From a virus: a DNA stretch of 41,359 bases. The stretch covers positions 1 to 41,359 of IMG/VR virus record IMGVR_UViG_3300023110_000072, one strand, 5' to 3'. The stretch's first letter is position 1, and the number at the start of each line of letters is the position of its first letter. A program made the translations under genes and the position numbers. A model generated the notes under the pieces. The model was not told the origin of the DNA. It saw only the letters and a program-made list of their open reading frames with translations, and made no database searches. Below, piece by piece: positions 15,429 through 23,087 of the stretch.

Positions 15429-18311
15429 TTATTTCTTCGCAGTTAATAATGTTGCACCTTGATTACCACCTCCATCTGAATTTGCTCGTACAAAATCAGT
15501 TAGAAGTTGACCATCTAAGTAAACATTCATATTTTTATTATTAATAGCATCTCTAACTTCTGTTAATCCTGTTAAAACCATCATTTGATATTCTGAAATG
15601 GATTCTTCATCTTTCTCTTCGGATTCTTTACTTGAACCTCCACCAAATAATCCAGCAATCGCACCTAAACCAATTCCTACTGCACTAAGTGCAATTAATG
15701 TTGGTAGTGCTGCTATTCCAGCAATACTTAATAATCCAAGTGAACCAGCTAATAGTGTAAAAGCACCTGCAAGTGATAATATACCACCTACTAATGGAAC
15801 TAAGTTAGTTACCATGTTAGTTAAAGAATCTAAAACATCGACTGGTATTAAACTTAAACCAGCCCCAAATACTCCTAACCCAGCTCCAGCTATTCCAAGA
15901 GCAATACCGGCAAGTGTTAGTGAGAAGATATATTTACCAAGAGATGAAAGAGATATAGCAAAACCCACTATATCCTTCCCAAGTTGTGCAAAATCAATAC
16001 CAGTTGGAAATGTACTTACACCTTTACCAAATACTGCCATACCAGCACCTAATATACCCAATGATAATGCTGCCAGACTCAATGGTATGAATAATAAACC
16101 TAAAGGTGAAATTAAAGCTCCAAATGCCAATAGTTGTTTTCCAAGAGAAACAAAATCAAAATCTGGTACTTTTGCAATTTCTTGTAATGCTTTACCAAGA
16201 ATGTACATAGCTCCTGCTATTAAAATCATAGCACCTGCTCCTGCTAAAATCCAAGGTCCTGCAAAATTCATAATCGCACCAACAGCCGCTAGTGATAAAG
16301 TTAACCCTAAAAGAGCTAAACCTGCAATACCTAATGTATCCAATCCTATTCCTTGAAATTCTTTTAATGCTTTACCAAGAACATACATTGCTCCAGCTAT
16401 GATAACTAAAGCAGCTGCCCCTTTTAAAACATCATTCATTTTTATTTTACCAATAGATTTACTTAATTTAGATGCACCATCTCCTGCTTTAGGGTCTATT
16501 GTTGATGAAGCGGAAGGTTTATTTCCACCACCTACACCGGCCATCAATCTATCTTTAAGTTTACCAGCCCCTCGTCCTACTTTTGAGGTTTTAATCCATT
16601 TACCTGCTTTGCCCATCATACCTCCAGCAGCACTCATAGTGCCAGAACCAAAAAGTTTTTTAGCGGCCAACGCAGCACCTTCTTTAACCAACCCCATCAT
16701 GTTTTTAAGAATTTGACCTGTTGATTTTACAGCTCCTCCTAAATTTATTCCCATATCTTTTAAGAATGGTGTTGCTTGACCAGCTGCAACTGCAATACTA
16801 CCCAATCCTTTAAGTGTTTTACCCATTGGACCACTTGCAAATGCGGTTAGTGATTGACTCCATGTATCAAATGTTGAAAGTTGCATTGAACCATCATCAT
16901 TTAACTTATCCATGTTCTTAGCCATCTTATCTAACTCATCAACTGATAAACCTAATGCTTCAGCTGCTTGTCTCCTTTGGATAACATTCATCTTTTCAAA
17001 TGCAGCTGCACCACCAAGTTGTTTTATGGTTTCTTTAACCGCTGCTCCAGTCTTACCTTCAAACGCCAATCCTCTTGCTCTGTTAAGATTAATGTTTCTA
17101 CCTAACATTGCGGATAATTCTAATTCTTTTGTAATTGATGATTCAAAATCAAGTAATCCATCGGTTACTTTACCAAGTGTACTCATAGATACACCAAGTT
17201 TTGCGGCTTGAACTGCTGATTTAGCTAATTCTTCTGTTGCTGATGCTCCATATGATGCGAATAATTCTGAGTTTTGAGCAATATCTTCCATCGCTTGAGA
17301 TGGTATTACTCCTTGTTGTTTCGCAAATTGTTTTGTTTGTTCGGCCAAATCCATTGCTTGTTGAGCAGTCATTCCACCAGTTCTTGCAAGTGTACCAACA
17401 AGTTTCGCAGCTGATTCACCACTAATACCCATATTAACAGCCATCAAGTTGGTGTTTAATCGAGTTCTAAAAGTACTACCTTCAACTCCACCAAATTGAT
17501 TTGCTAATTCTTTAGTAACTGCAGATGCATCCTTGAATGCTAAACTTAATAATGTTGTTTGACCAGTTGCTCCTGTCAATCCTCCAACAAATCCACCAAA
17601 TTCTCTTGTAGTTTTACCAACTTCAGTAGCAACAGCTCCTATTCCAATTAATAAAGAACCCGCAATACCACCAACAGTAGATGTAAGTAATGATGCCGTT
17701 TCAAGAACACCAGCTATACTATCTTTTATACCTTCATATACTGCAAGTTGTTTATTGAGAAACTTTTGTTGTTTCTCTGTCATATTTGCAATACCTTGTG
17801 CTTTATCTCTTTGTTCTCTTAAATTTTTTGCTATCTGTCCATGAATTCCCAAAGTAGGCCCTAAAGACTCATAATGGTCATCTAACTTTTTATTTATTGC
17901 AGCTTGAGTTACTACATCTTCTGATGATGTATTTAATAAATCGTTTTGTAAAGAAGCTATAGATTCAAATGTTTTTCTTTTTTCAGCATCAAGATTTTGG
18001 GCATTAGCCATTATCTGAATTCTTGCCCTATCTTTATCTACTAAACTTGCTTGTAATCCCGTTAATCCTTTTAATTTAGCTTCTTGTTGAATGTAATTAT
18101 CTATTAATTCTTTATTTTGTTCTTTGGCTTCTTTTATTTCTGAATTTACATTTTTTATTTTTTCAACAATAGCCTTATATTCTTTATTGGTTTTTTTATA
18201 GCTGGCAACCGCTTCCGCACTCTTTAGATTTTGCTGATTAAGCAAATTAAGAGCTTCTTTTTTTAAAGCATTAGCCTCTTTAAGTGCAGCGTTTATTTCT
18301 TTTTGATTCAT
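15429..18311 (-). CDS. Tail tape measure protein
   Basis: A 960-residue protein. Residues 1-200 are coiled coil (KEANALKKEALNLLNQQNLK), followed by Ala/Gly-rich helices and at least five hydrophobic segments between about 620 and 880 (for example VLKGAAALVIIAGAMYVLGK and ILAGAGAMILIAGAMYILGK, two near-repeats). This layout is that of tape measure proteins, which set tail length and pass through the host membrane at DNA entry. At about 0.15 nm per residue the tail would be near 140 nm. It is after the sheath, tube and chaperone-like genes as expected. The hydrophobic repeats may form the membrane pore. Confidence 0.85.
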   Translation of the reverse strand: MNQKEINAALKEANALKKEALNLLNQQNLKSAEAVASYKKTNKEYKAIVEKIKNVNSEIKEAKEQNKELIDNYIQQEAKLKGLTGLQASLVDKDRARIQIMANAQNLDAEKRKTFESIASLQNDLLNTSSEDVVTQAAINKKLDDHYESLGPTLGIHGQIAKNLREQRDKAQGIANMTEKQQKFLNKQLAVYEGIKDSIAGVLETASLLTSTVGGIAGSLLIGIGAVATEVGKTTREFGGFVGGLTGATGQTTLLSLAFKDASAVTKELANQFGGVEGSTFRTRLNTNLMAVNMGISGESAAKLVGTLARTGGMTAQQAMDLAEQTKQFAKQQGVIPSQAMEDIAQNSELFASYGASATEELAKSAVQAAKLGVSMSTLGKVTDGLLDFESSITKELELSAMLGRNINLNRARGLAFEGKTGAAVKETIKQLGGAAAFEKMNVIQRRQAAEALGLSVDELDKMAKNMDKLNDDGSMQLSTFDTWSQSLTAFASGPMGKTLKGLGSIAVAAGQATPFLKDMGINLGGAVKSTGQILKNMMGLVKEGAALAAKKLFGSGTMSAAGGMMGKAGKWIKTSKVGRGAGKLKDRLMAGVGGGNKPSASSTIDPKAGDGASKLSKSIGKIKMNDVLKGAAALVIIAGAMYVLGKALKEFQGIGLDTLGIAGLALLGLTLSLAAVGAIMNFAGPWILAGAGAMILIAGAMYILGKALQEIAKVPDFDFVSLGKQLLAFGALISPLGLLFIPLSLAALSLGILGAGMAVFGKGVSTFPTGIDFAQLGKDIVGFAISLSSLGKYIFSLTLAGIALGIAGAGLGVFGAGLSLIPVDVLDSLTNMVTNLVPLVGGILSLAGAFTLLAGSLGLLSIAGIAALPTLIALSAVGIGLGAIAGLFGGGSSKESEEKDEESISEYQMMVLTGLTEVRDAINNKNMNVYLDGQLLTDFVRANSDGGGNQGATLLTAKK

Positions 18312-18334
18312 TTAGCCAACTCCGTAGTAATATA

Positions 18335-18544
18335 CTATTCTAAATCTTTTAACATCTTTTCTAATTCTTTAGATGCCTTTTCAATTTGTGTCATTTTATT
18401 AACAATAGCAACAGGTACTTTTTTGTTTTTCTTTGCTGCCTGTAACGCTCTATTTGTTGCATTTGTTTTTAATCCATCGAAAAATGAATTTGAAAACTTT
18501 TTTGCAGCTCCAAATAGGCCTTCGTTTATTTTTTCTTTTGACAT
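18335..18544 (-). CDS. Small basic helical protein ahead of the tape measure
   Basis: A 69-residue basic protein (MSKEKINEGLFGAAKKFSNS) rich in Lys and Ala, with a C-terminal amphipathic helix (QIEKASKELEKMLKDLE). It has its own late-type promoter motif and a strong GGAG site (AAAGGAGAAATCTAATG) directly after a terminator, so it begins a new transcription unit that continues into the tape measure. No family recognised. Tape-measure-linked chaperone or structural roles are possible. Confidence 0.65.
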   Translation of the reverse strand: MSKEKINEGLFGAAKKFSNSFFDGLKTNATNRALQAAKKNKKVPVAIVNKMTQIEKASKELEKMLKDLE

Positions 18545-18573
18545 TAGATTTCTCCTTTATACTTTTATACTAC

Positions 18574-18583
18574 TATAAATATA
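18574..18583 (-). promoter_or_regulatory. Late-type promoter motif for the tape measure operon
   Basis: This is an exact coding-strand TATATTTATA, 29 bases before the start of the 69-residue gene. It stands immediately downstream of the terminator at 18588-18617, marking a clean transcription-unit boundary. Confidence 0.65.
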
Positions 18584-18587
18584 GGGT

Positions 18588-18617
18588 AAAAAAAAAGTGA
18601 GGAATTATTTCCTCACT
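18588..18617 (-). terminator. Intrinsic terminator after the chaperone-like pair
   Basis: On the coding strand a nine-pair stem AGTGAGGAA / TTCCTCACT with a four-base loop is followed by nine T. The stop codon of the second-frame product (18605-18607) lies within the loop region. Confidence 0.85.
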
Positions 18618-18844
18618 CTTACTGATGGTCCTTTTGGTGAACCTTTTTTGTTTGCCTTTTTATATTCTTCAGCTTCTTTTTTCTTAGCCTCTAATAATTT
18701 TTTGAAATAGAAGTTTCTCCAATGAATTGGCATGGAATAAACTTCTGACCAAGTGAATCCATTACCATAGTTAACCATTTCCCAAATTTGGTTATGAAGT
18801 TGGATTGAGTACTCACTCGGAAGGGTAAAAAAACCCAACCCCAA
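18605..18844 (-). CDS. Second-frame extension of the gp26-like protein (candidate frameshift product)
   Basis: Seventy-nine codons in the +1 frame relative to the gp26-like gene; the only upstream start is TTG inside that gene, and no good ribosome site precedes it. The frame encodes TLPSEYSIQLHNQIWEMVNY, GNGFTWSEVYSMPIHWRNFY and then a Lys/Glu-rich basic tail. A shift at the seven-T run (18827-18833) would fuse 252 residues of the upstream protein to 73 residues of this frame, giving 325 residues. This is the arrangement of tail assembly chaperones G and GT in lambda, and the position between tube and tape measure is the same. The alternative is independent TTG initiation. Confidence 0.65.
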   Translation of the reverse strand: MGLGFFTLPSEYSIQLHNQIWEMVNYGNGFTWSEVYSMPIHWRNFYFKKLLEAKKKEAEEYKKANKKGSPKGPSVRVRK

Positions 18845-19583
18845 AGGGGATATCGAGAGCCTCCGTTTCTCCCGTAATATCAGATGTAAACTGATATTTT
18901 AAATCTAAATCTGGTGAGATTTCTCTGATATAATCTCTAATAAACTTAGATTCTCTTGCTAAAAGGTTATTTTTTACATAATTGTTGATAAATCCTCTAT
19001 CAGTATTACCATCTATTTCTTGAATGATATATCTTAATCTTGTAGACATTTCTTGTGAAACAGCATCTTGACCTTTTTTCTGTAATCTTTGTAGTGCTTG
19101 AATTTCAGAATTAATATCTTGTTCATCTTTGTGTGTTAGTAATTTTAACACCACCTCTTTCTTAGATACAGGTAAAGTAATTGAATATCTATTATCAGAT
19201 GATAATAAGTTTTCATTTACTTCTTTAATCTGAATTTGTGATAAATCGATTACTTCTTTTTGGGTTTCTCCTGTAAATGGGTCGGTAACTTCTACTTGAT
19301 AATCTTTTCCATATCCTAAGATACGAGTTGCAAGTAAAATAGCGTTTTTATCACCGATGAAAATATCACCAATATCTAAACCTTCTTCTACTACAACAGA
19401 TTCGAACAACTTATCAAGCACCACCCCCTTTCTTATCAAATTTTGGGAAGCAAGTATATCCTCTTCACGAGCTGTCATATACTTAATCTCCACCGTACCC
19501 TTTGATAACGGGTGTCCTTCTGGATATAGTTTACCTTTTGATGGTAAATCTACGATTTCGGTTGGAAAATCAAATTTTGCCAT
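18813..19583 (-). CDS. T4 gp26-like baseplate/tail assembly protein
   Basis: A 256-residue protein. The opening FDFPTEIVDLPSKGKLYP, then EIKYMTAREEDILASQNLI and a C-terminal DIPFGVGFFYPSE, are the hallmarks of the T4 gp26-type family (T4 base plate protein family). The middle is acidic and helical. In T4 gp26 takes part in hub assembly; in related phages the gene directly before the tape measure acts as tail assembly chaperone. Its end overlaps a second frame by 32 bases at a seven-T run. It has a late-type promoter 24 bases upstream, although no clear GGAG precedes the ATG. Confidence 0.75.
   Translation of the reverse strand: MAKFDFPTEIVDLPSKGKLYPEGHPLSKGTVEIKYMTAREEDILASQNLIRKGVVLDKLFESVVVEEGLDIGDIFIGDKNAILLATRILGYGKDYQVEVTDPFTGETQKEVIDLSQIQIKEVNENLLSSDNRYSITLPVSKKEVVLKLLTHKDEQDINSEIQALQRLQKKGQDAVSQEMSTRLRYIIQEIDGNTDRGFINNYVKNNLLARESKFIRDYIREISPDLDLKYQFTSDITGETEALDIPFGVGFFYPSE
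18827..18833 (-). promoter_or_regulatory. Candidate frameshift site (run of seven T)
   Basis: The coding strand in the zero frame reads GGG TTT TTT TAC CCT TCC GAG TGA. Moving by +1 (or -2) on the T run gives TTT TTT ACC CTT CCG AGT GAG and continues into the 73-codon extension. The run is only four codons before the zero-frame stop. A -1 shift would not enter that frame. Confidence 0.55.
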
Positions 19584-19607
19584 ATAACTTTAATTTAAAT
19601 TGTTTTA

Positions 19608-19617
19608 TATAAATATA
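19608..19617 (-). promoter_or_regulatory. Late-type promoter motif for the gp26-like gene
   Basis: This is an exact coding-strand TATATTTATA, 24 bases before the ATG at 19583 and just downstream of the terminator at 19647-19676. Confidence 0.65.
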
Positions 19618-19646
19618 TACTTTTTAAAAAGTTGGAATATAGACAC

Positions 19647-19676
19647 AAAAAAAGTTCTCACTAAGAGAACTTTTTT
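19647..19676 (-). terminator. Strong terminator hairpin after the tail tube gene
   Basis: An inverted repeat of AAAAAAGTTCTC and GAGAACTTTTTT around a five-base loop. The flanking A and T runs make it symmetrical; on the minus strand it ends the tube transcript. Confidence 0.9.
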
Positions 19677-19702
19677 CTTTATAAAAATATTGTGGAGTTG
19701 TA

Positions 19703-20194
19703 TTAGAATTCTAAAATTGCGTAATCATAAGAAAGTGTTAGAGTGATTTCTGCTGGGTCTGTGGCATTAGCCCAATCTAAATCGTTGAACACTGCATTGT
19801 TGATGAAAGCACCTTTTAGAGTCCATTGTTCAATTTTATCACCAACAGGTCCTAACATATAACATTGAATATCTTTTTTATAGAAATCTGCATATCCATC
19901 TCTACCAGTTAGAGATTCGTGAGATAATCTAACCCATTCCATCACTGCTTGAGCACCACTTGGAACGATTGGGTCATAAAGACTGATTTCAACATCTTGC
20001 CATTCACCCTTACCTTTAAGTTTTCTCTTAACGTTGATATGGTCAAGTGTTACAGTTTCAAACTGAATTGAAGGTCTGTTAGCTGTTTTAATAAGATATG
20101 AAGGAATACCATCGATTTCCATGATGAATCTATTCTTCATCTTTGGTTCGAAATTGGTATAGAACATATCGTTAAATTCTAATACTTCTGCCAT
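19703..20194 (-). CDS. Tail tube protein (T4 gp19-like)
   Basis: A 163-residue protein of the usual tube-monomer length. Typical segments include NFEPKMKNRFIMEIDGIPSY, FETVTLDHINVKRKLKGKGE, WQDVEISLYDPIVPSGAQAV and the closing ITLTLSYDYAILEF. These match the gp19-type fold, in which hexamer rings stack into the inner tube through which DNA passes. It follows the sheath gene, as in T4-like phages, has a late-type promoter and GGAG site upstream, and a strong terminator downstream, so it forms a single-gene unit suited to high expression. Confidence 0.92.
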   Translation of the reverse strand: MAEVLEFNDMFYTNFEPKMKNRFIMEIDGIPSYLIKTANRPSIQFETVTLDHINVKRKLKGKGEWQDVEISLYDPIVPSGAQAVMEWVRLSHESLTGRDGYADFYKKDIQCYMLGPVGDKIEQWTLKGAFINNAVFNDLDWANATDPAEITLTLSYDYAILEF

Positions 20195-20220
20195 TTTTTA
20201 TTTCTCCTATTTTGTACTAT

Positions 20221-20230
20221 TATAAATATA
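20221..20230 (-). promoter_or_regulatory. Late-type promoter motif for the tail tube gene
   Basis: This is an exact coding-strand TATATTTATA, 26 bases before the tube ATG, followed by TAGGAG as ribosome site. Confidence 0.65.
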
Positions 20231-20252
20231 GTTCTTTTTTATTTTTATTTAA

Positions 20253-22625
20253 TTATGCCGAGAACGAAGCTCCTGTTGGTAGAATGTTGAAATCTAACAC
20301 GATGAATTCAGCAGTTTTCGTTGGTTGTAAGAAAATCTGTCCAGCCAAGATGTTTCTATCGATTACATCAGGTGTGTTATTAGTTTCATCCATTACTACT
20401 CTAAAAGCATAAAGTCCTTGTCTTTGTTGTATTCCTTCTAAATAAGGGTTAACAGTATTCAAGAATCTACTTCTTGTTTGAGAAGTATTTTGTTCGAATA
20501 CTAAGTATCTTGAAGTTGAAGCAATATACTTCTTAACTTTAATCATTAATCTTCTAACATTGATTCTATCAAGTGCGGATGCCTTATCTTGTAAAGTTTT
20601 TTGTCCAAAAGCAACGATACCTTCTCCAGGGAACGAAGCGATTGGGTTAACTTTTCCTTCATATAGTGTATCTCTTTCAGCATGTGTTAATCTGTTTAAT
20701 ACAGATACCGCACCTACGATACCACCTCTATTTAAACCAGCGGGTGCGAACCATTCAGCAGCAACAGCATCGTTAGCAGCATATATTCCAGGCATCAATA
20801 CTGATGGTGGAACTGCAGTTAATCTGTTAGTTCTTGAATCGATTGTTTTAACCCATGGGTAGTAAGTTCCAACATAGTTAGAATCTAAGTTACCAGCCTG
20901 TTCAACAGCCTGTGAAATAGTATCTGTTGAAACTTGTCCATTTGCAGAGTTGTAAGTTACACCAACTACATCACCGATGAAGAAAGCATCTTCTCTAGCC
21001 TCTACCATATCAACAATCTTATCAAATACATAAGAGTGGTGTCTACGAACAATACCAGGTGCAGTTACTAAGTTGATATCGAAATCATCTGGGTTAGATA
21101 CTGCGTTGATTGCTCTTACATAAGCAACTGAACCAACTGCTGTTGAAGTTGATAAATCAAATCCTTGTGAGTTACCACTACCAAAGTTAGCAGATGAACC
21201 AGCAAGTGCCTTTTCAGTAGTTGGTGATTCACCATCAAATCCTTCTTGGAATCCAACTACGAATTGTCTTTTATTAACATCAGTTGCATTTGAACCTGTT
21301 AATTCAAATCCGAATGAGTATGTTCCATTATTGATAGATACTGTTCCATCAAATGCAAACACATCATTTGAACCATATCCTGCAGATACAGGTATTGGTG
21401 ATAAGAAATGTCCATTATCAACTTTTACTAATGTTGATTCTAAATCAATACCACTATACTTAACACCACTTGATGAAGTGTTATCAGCAGAACCAGTTGA
21501 GAATACAACCGATGGAGTTATTGAATCTGAACCTGAGATTGGTGATAGATACTTAGCATGTCCAAATGGTCCTGCCACGATTGGGAACGAACCTTCTGGT
21601 TTACATTCTACTCTAATGTGTTTAGAACGATTTGTATAATCACCATTTTCTGTTTGTTTTCCATTTGCATCGATAACAAGATTTCTATCACCGATTACTT
21701 TTTTAATGTAGTTTGGAGATGCAGGGTCTAAGTTCAAGTTATTGAATGTTTCTAAGATTACTGGTCTCTTATCTGTATCAGAGTATCCTCTAACTGCGAT
21801 TGAGAAAGTTGAGTAATCAGTAGAATTATTTGAACCTGCCGCCTTTACATTAAATAATGAAATTTTATATTCTTTATTATAGTTTGAACCATCACCTAAA
21901 GTATGGAATCTAAATAAATCATGTCTTTCACCTGAAATCAACTGAGATTTAATCCAAGGAGTTGATGCGTGTTGAATATCGTTTGTGAAAACTTGGTTTC
22001 CTAAATCCACTAATACTACTTGTGAACCACTTGAAGTGATGTTACCAGATTCGTTAGTTGCTGCATTTTCAAAGTACTTGTATGCATATGCACCTTTAGA
22101 ACCTCTTGGAGATTCTCCAAATACATCTGATAAATCATTTCCTGCAGTTGGAAGTACAGATGCTGATACTGATGTATTGTAAGCTGAATCTGAACCACTT
22201 AGTTCAATTGAAAAAGCTGATTGAGATATTTGTGAATCAATAGATGCTGTTACACCGGTTGCACTATCCCATAAGTGAGTGGTATTTAAAACTCCTACTA
22301 ACTTCTCTCCTCCATTAGAACCACTAACAACAATTGCTGCCGGTCCAACTTCAGTATATCCACCAGTATTACCAACTCTTACGATAGTAACAGTTCCTGC
22401 TTCTCTTAAATAATTTTGTACGGTATATCCTGTATAGTAAGTTCCATCAGGTGTACCGAATATTTCTTCAAATTCTGATTGTGTATTGACAACGGTTGGT
22501 ACGAATGCAGGTCCTTTATGGAAAGGTCCAATTACGGCTGCTCCGATTTCTCCAATCCCTTGTGCTAAGAAAGATAAATCATTTTCTCTCGTAAATACAC
22601 CAGGTGATACAATTTTTTCTGCCAT
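20253..22625 (-). CDS. Contractile tail sheath protein
   Basis: A 790-residue sheath protein, longer than T4 gp18 (659 aa). The N-terminal handle region is present (IVSPGVFTRENDLSFLAQGI, AAVIGPFHKGPAFVPTVVN) and the C-terminal conserved domain is intact (ALDRINVRRLMIKVKKYIAS, QNTSQTRSRFLNTVNPYLEG, closing TAEFIVLDFNILPTGASF). The extra length is a Ser/Gly-rich middle insertion (about 140-480), probably the surface-exposed domain. Sheath subunits surround the tube and contract at infection. It is flanked by its own promoter motif, a clear AAGGAG site and an AT-rich hairpin upstream. Confidence 0.93.
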   Translation of the reverse strand: MAEKIVSPGVFTRENDLSFLAQGIGEIGAAVIGPFHKGPAFVPTVVNTQSEFEEIFGTPDGTYYTGYTVQNYLREAGTVTIVRVGNTGGYTEVGPAAIVVSGSNGGEKLVGVLNTTHLWDSATGVTASIDSQISQSAFSIELSGSDSAYNTSVSASVLPTAGNDLSDVFGESPRGSKGAYAYKYFENAATNESGNITSSGSQVVLVDLGNQVFTNDIQHASTPWIKSQLISGERHDLFRFHTLGDGSNYNKEYKISLFNVKAAGSNNSTDYSTFSIAVRGYSDTDKRPVILETFNNLNLDPASPNYIKKVIGDRNLVIDANGKQTENGDYTNRSKHIRVECKPEGSFPIVAGPFGHAKYLSPISGSDSITPSVVFSTGSADNTSSSGVKYSGIDLESTLVKVDNGHFLSPIPVSAGYGSNDVFAFDGTVSINNGTYSFGFELTGSNATDVNKRQFVVGFQEGFDGESPTTEKALAGSSANFGSGNSQGFDLSTSTAVGSVAYVRAINAVSNPDDFDINLVTAPGIVRRHHSYVFDKIVDMVEAREDAFFIGDVVGVTYNSANGQVSTDTISQAVEQAGNLDSNYVGTYYPWVKTIDSRTNRLTAVPPSVLMPGIYAANDAVAAEWFAPAGLNRGGIVGAVSVLNRLTHAERDTLYEGKVNPIASFPGEGIVAFGQKTLQDKASALDRINVRRLMIKVKKYIASTSRYLVFEQNTSQTRSRFLNTVNPYLEGIQQRQGLYAFRVVMDETNNTPDVIDRNILAGQIFLQPTKTAEFIVLDFNILPTGASFSA

Positions 22626-22667
22626 TTTATATTACTCCTTGTTAATTATCTTGTGTAAATGTACACA

Positions 22668-22677
22668 TATAAATATA
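22668..22677 (-). promoter_or_regulatory. Late-type promoter motif for the sheath gene
   Basis: This is an exact coding-strand TATATTTATA, 42 bases before the sheath ATG. A short inverted repeat GTGTACATTTACAC-like lies between it and AAGGAG. Confidence 0.65.
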
Positions 22678-22678
22678 A

Positions 22679-22698
22679 AATACTTTTTCTAAAGTATT
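22679..22698 (-). terminator. Weak AT-rich terminator hairpin
   Basis: Coding strand AATACTTT, loop AGAA, AAAGTATT, then TTTTATATTT. Eight AT-rich pairs follow the stop of the 103-residue gene and lead straight into the next promoter motif. Confidence 0.45.
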
Positions 22699-22705
22699 AT
22701 TTTAT

Positions 22706-23017
22706 TTAATTAGTAACCGATTCTTCTACCGATTCTTCAGATTTTTCAGATTTTTCAGTAGGAGTGAATGTATTTGTAGCTGGGTCATAATTTCCATCAC
22801 CATATTTTTCATTCAATCCTTTGAATAATTCTTCTTCTGTTTGTTGTAACTCTTTGTGTTTGTTTAGAAGTTGTTCTTTAAACCCATCAAGTTCACTAAT
22901 TCTTCTTTCTTTTTCAATTTGAAGTTGTCCTAATTGTGTAAACACATTTGAAACATCTTGTCTTAATTGATTAATCTGTGAAACTTCTTCTTCTGTAAAC
23001 TGAATTGTGTTTGCCAT
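22706..23017 (-). CDS. Coiled-coil protein of the tail region
   Basis: A 103-residue protein. The first 75 residues form a heptad-containing helix (EEVSQINQLRQDVSNVFTQL, RRISELDGFKEQLLNKHKEL), and the end is an acidic Ser/Glu tail (EKSEKSEESVEESVTN). I recall comparable short coiled-coil proteins beside structural genes in marine myophages, with unknown roles. It has its own promoter motif 34 bases upstream and a weak terminator after it. Confidence 0.65.
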   Translation of the reverse strand: MANTIQFTEEEVSQINQLRQDVSNVFTQLGQLQIEKERRISELDGFKEQLLNKHKELQQTEEELFKGLNEKYGDGNYDPATNTFTPTEKSEKSEESVEESVTN

Positions 23018-23051
23018 TTTGATATATTTTATTTAATGTTTTGTTTATATA

Positions 23052-23061
23052 TATAAATATA
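23052..23061 (-). promoter_or_regulatory. Late-type promoter motif for the coiled-coil gene
   Basis: This is an exact coding-strand TATATTTATA, 34 bases before the ATG at 23017. The gene itself lacks a clear GGAG. Confidence 0.6.
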
Positions 23062-23087
23062 TGATTTTTTCTCAAACATAAAAAATA

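Noticed and set aside
15598-16356. A 252-codon open frame on the plus strand, and similar plus-strand frames within fibre, sheath and tape measure genes
   Set aside because: They lie opposite strongly supported minus-strand genes, are rich in Pro/Ser/Thr/Asn from antisense of Gly/Ala/Ser codons, and have no ribosome sites or family motifs.
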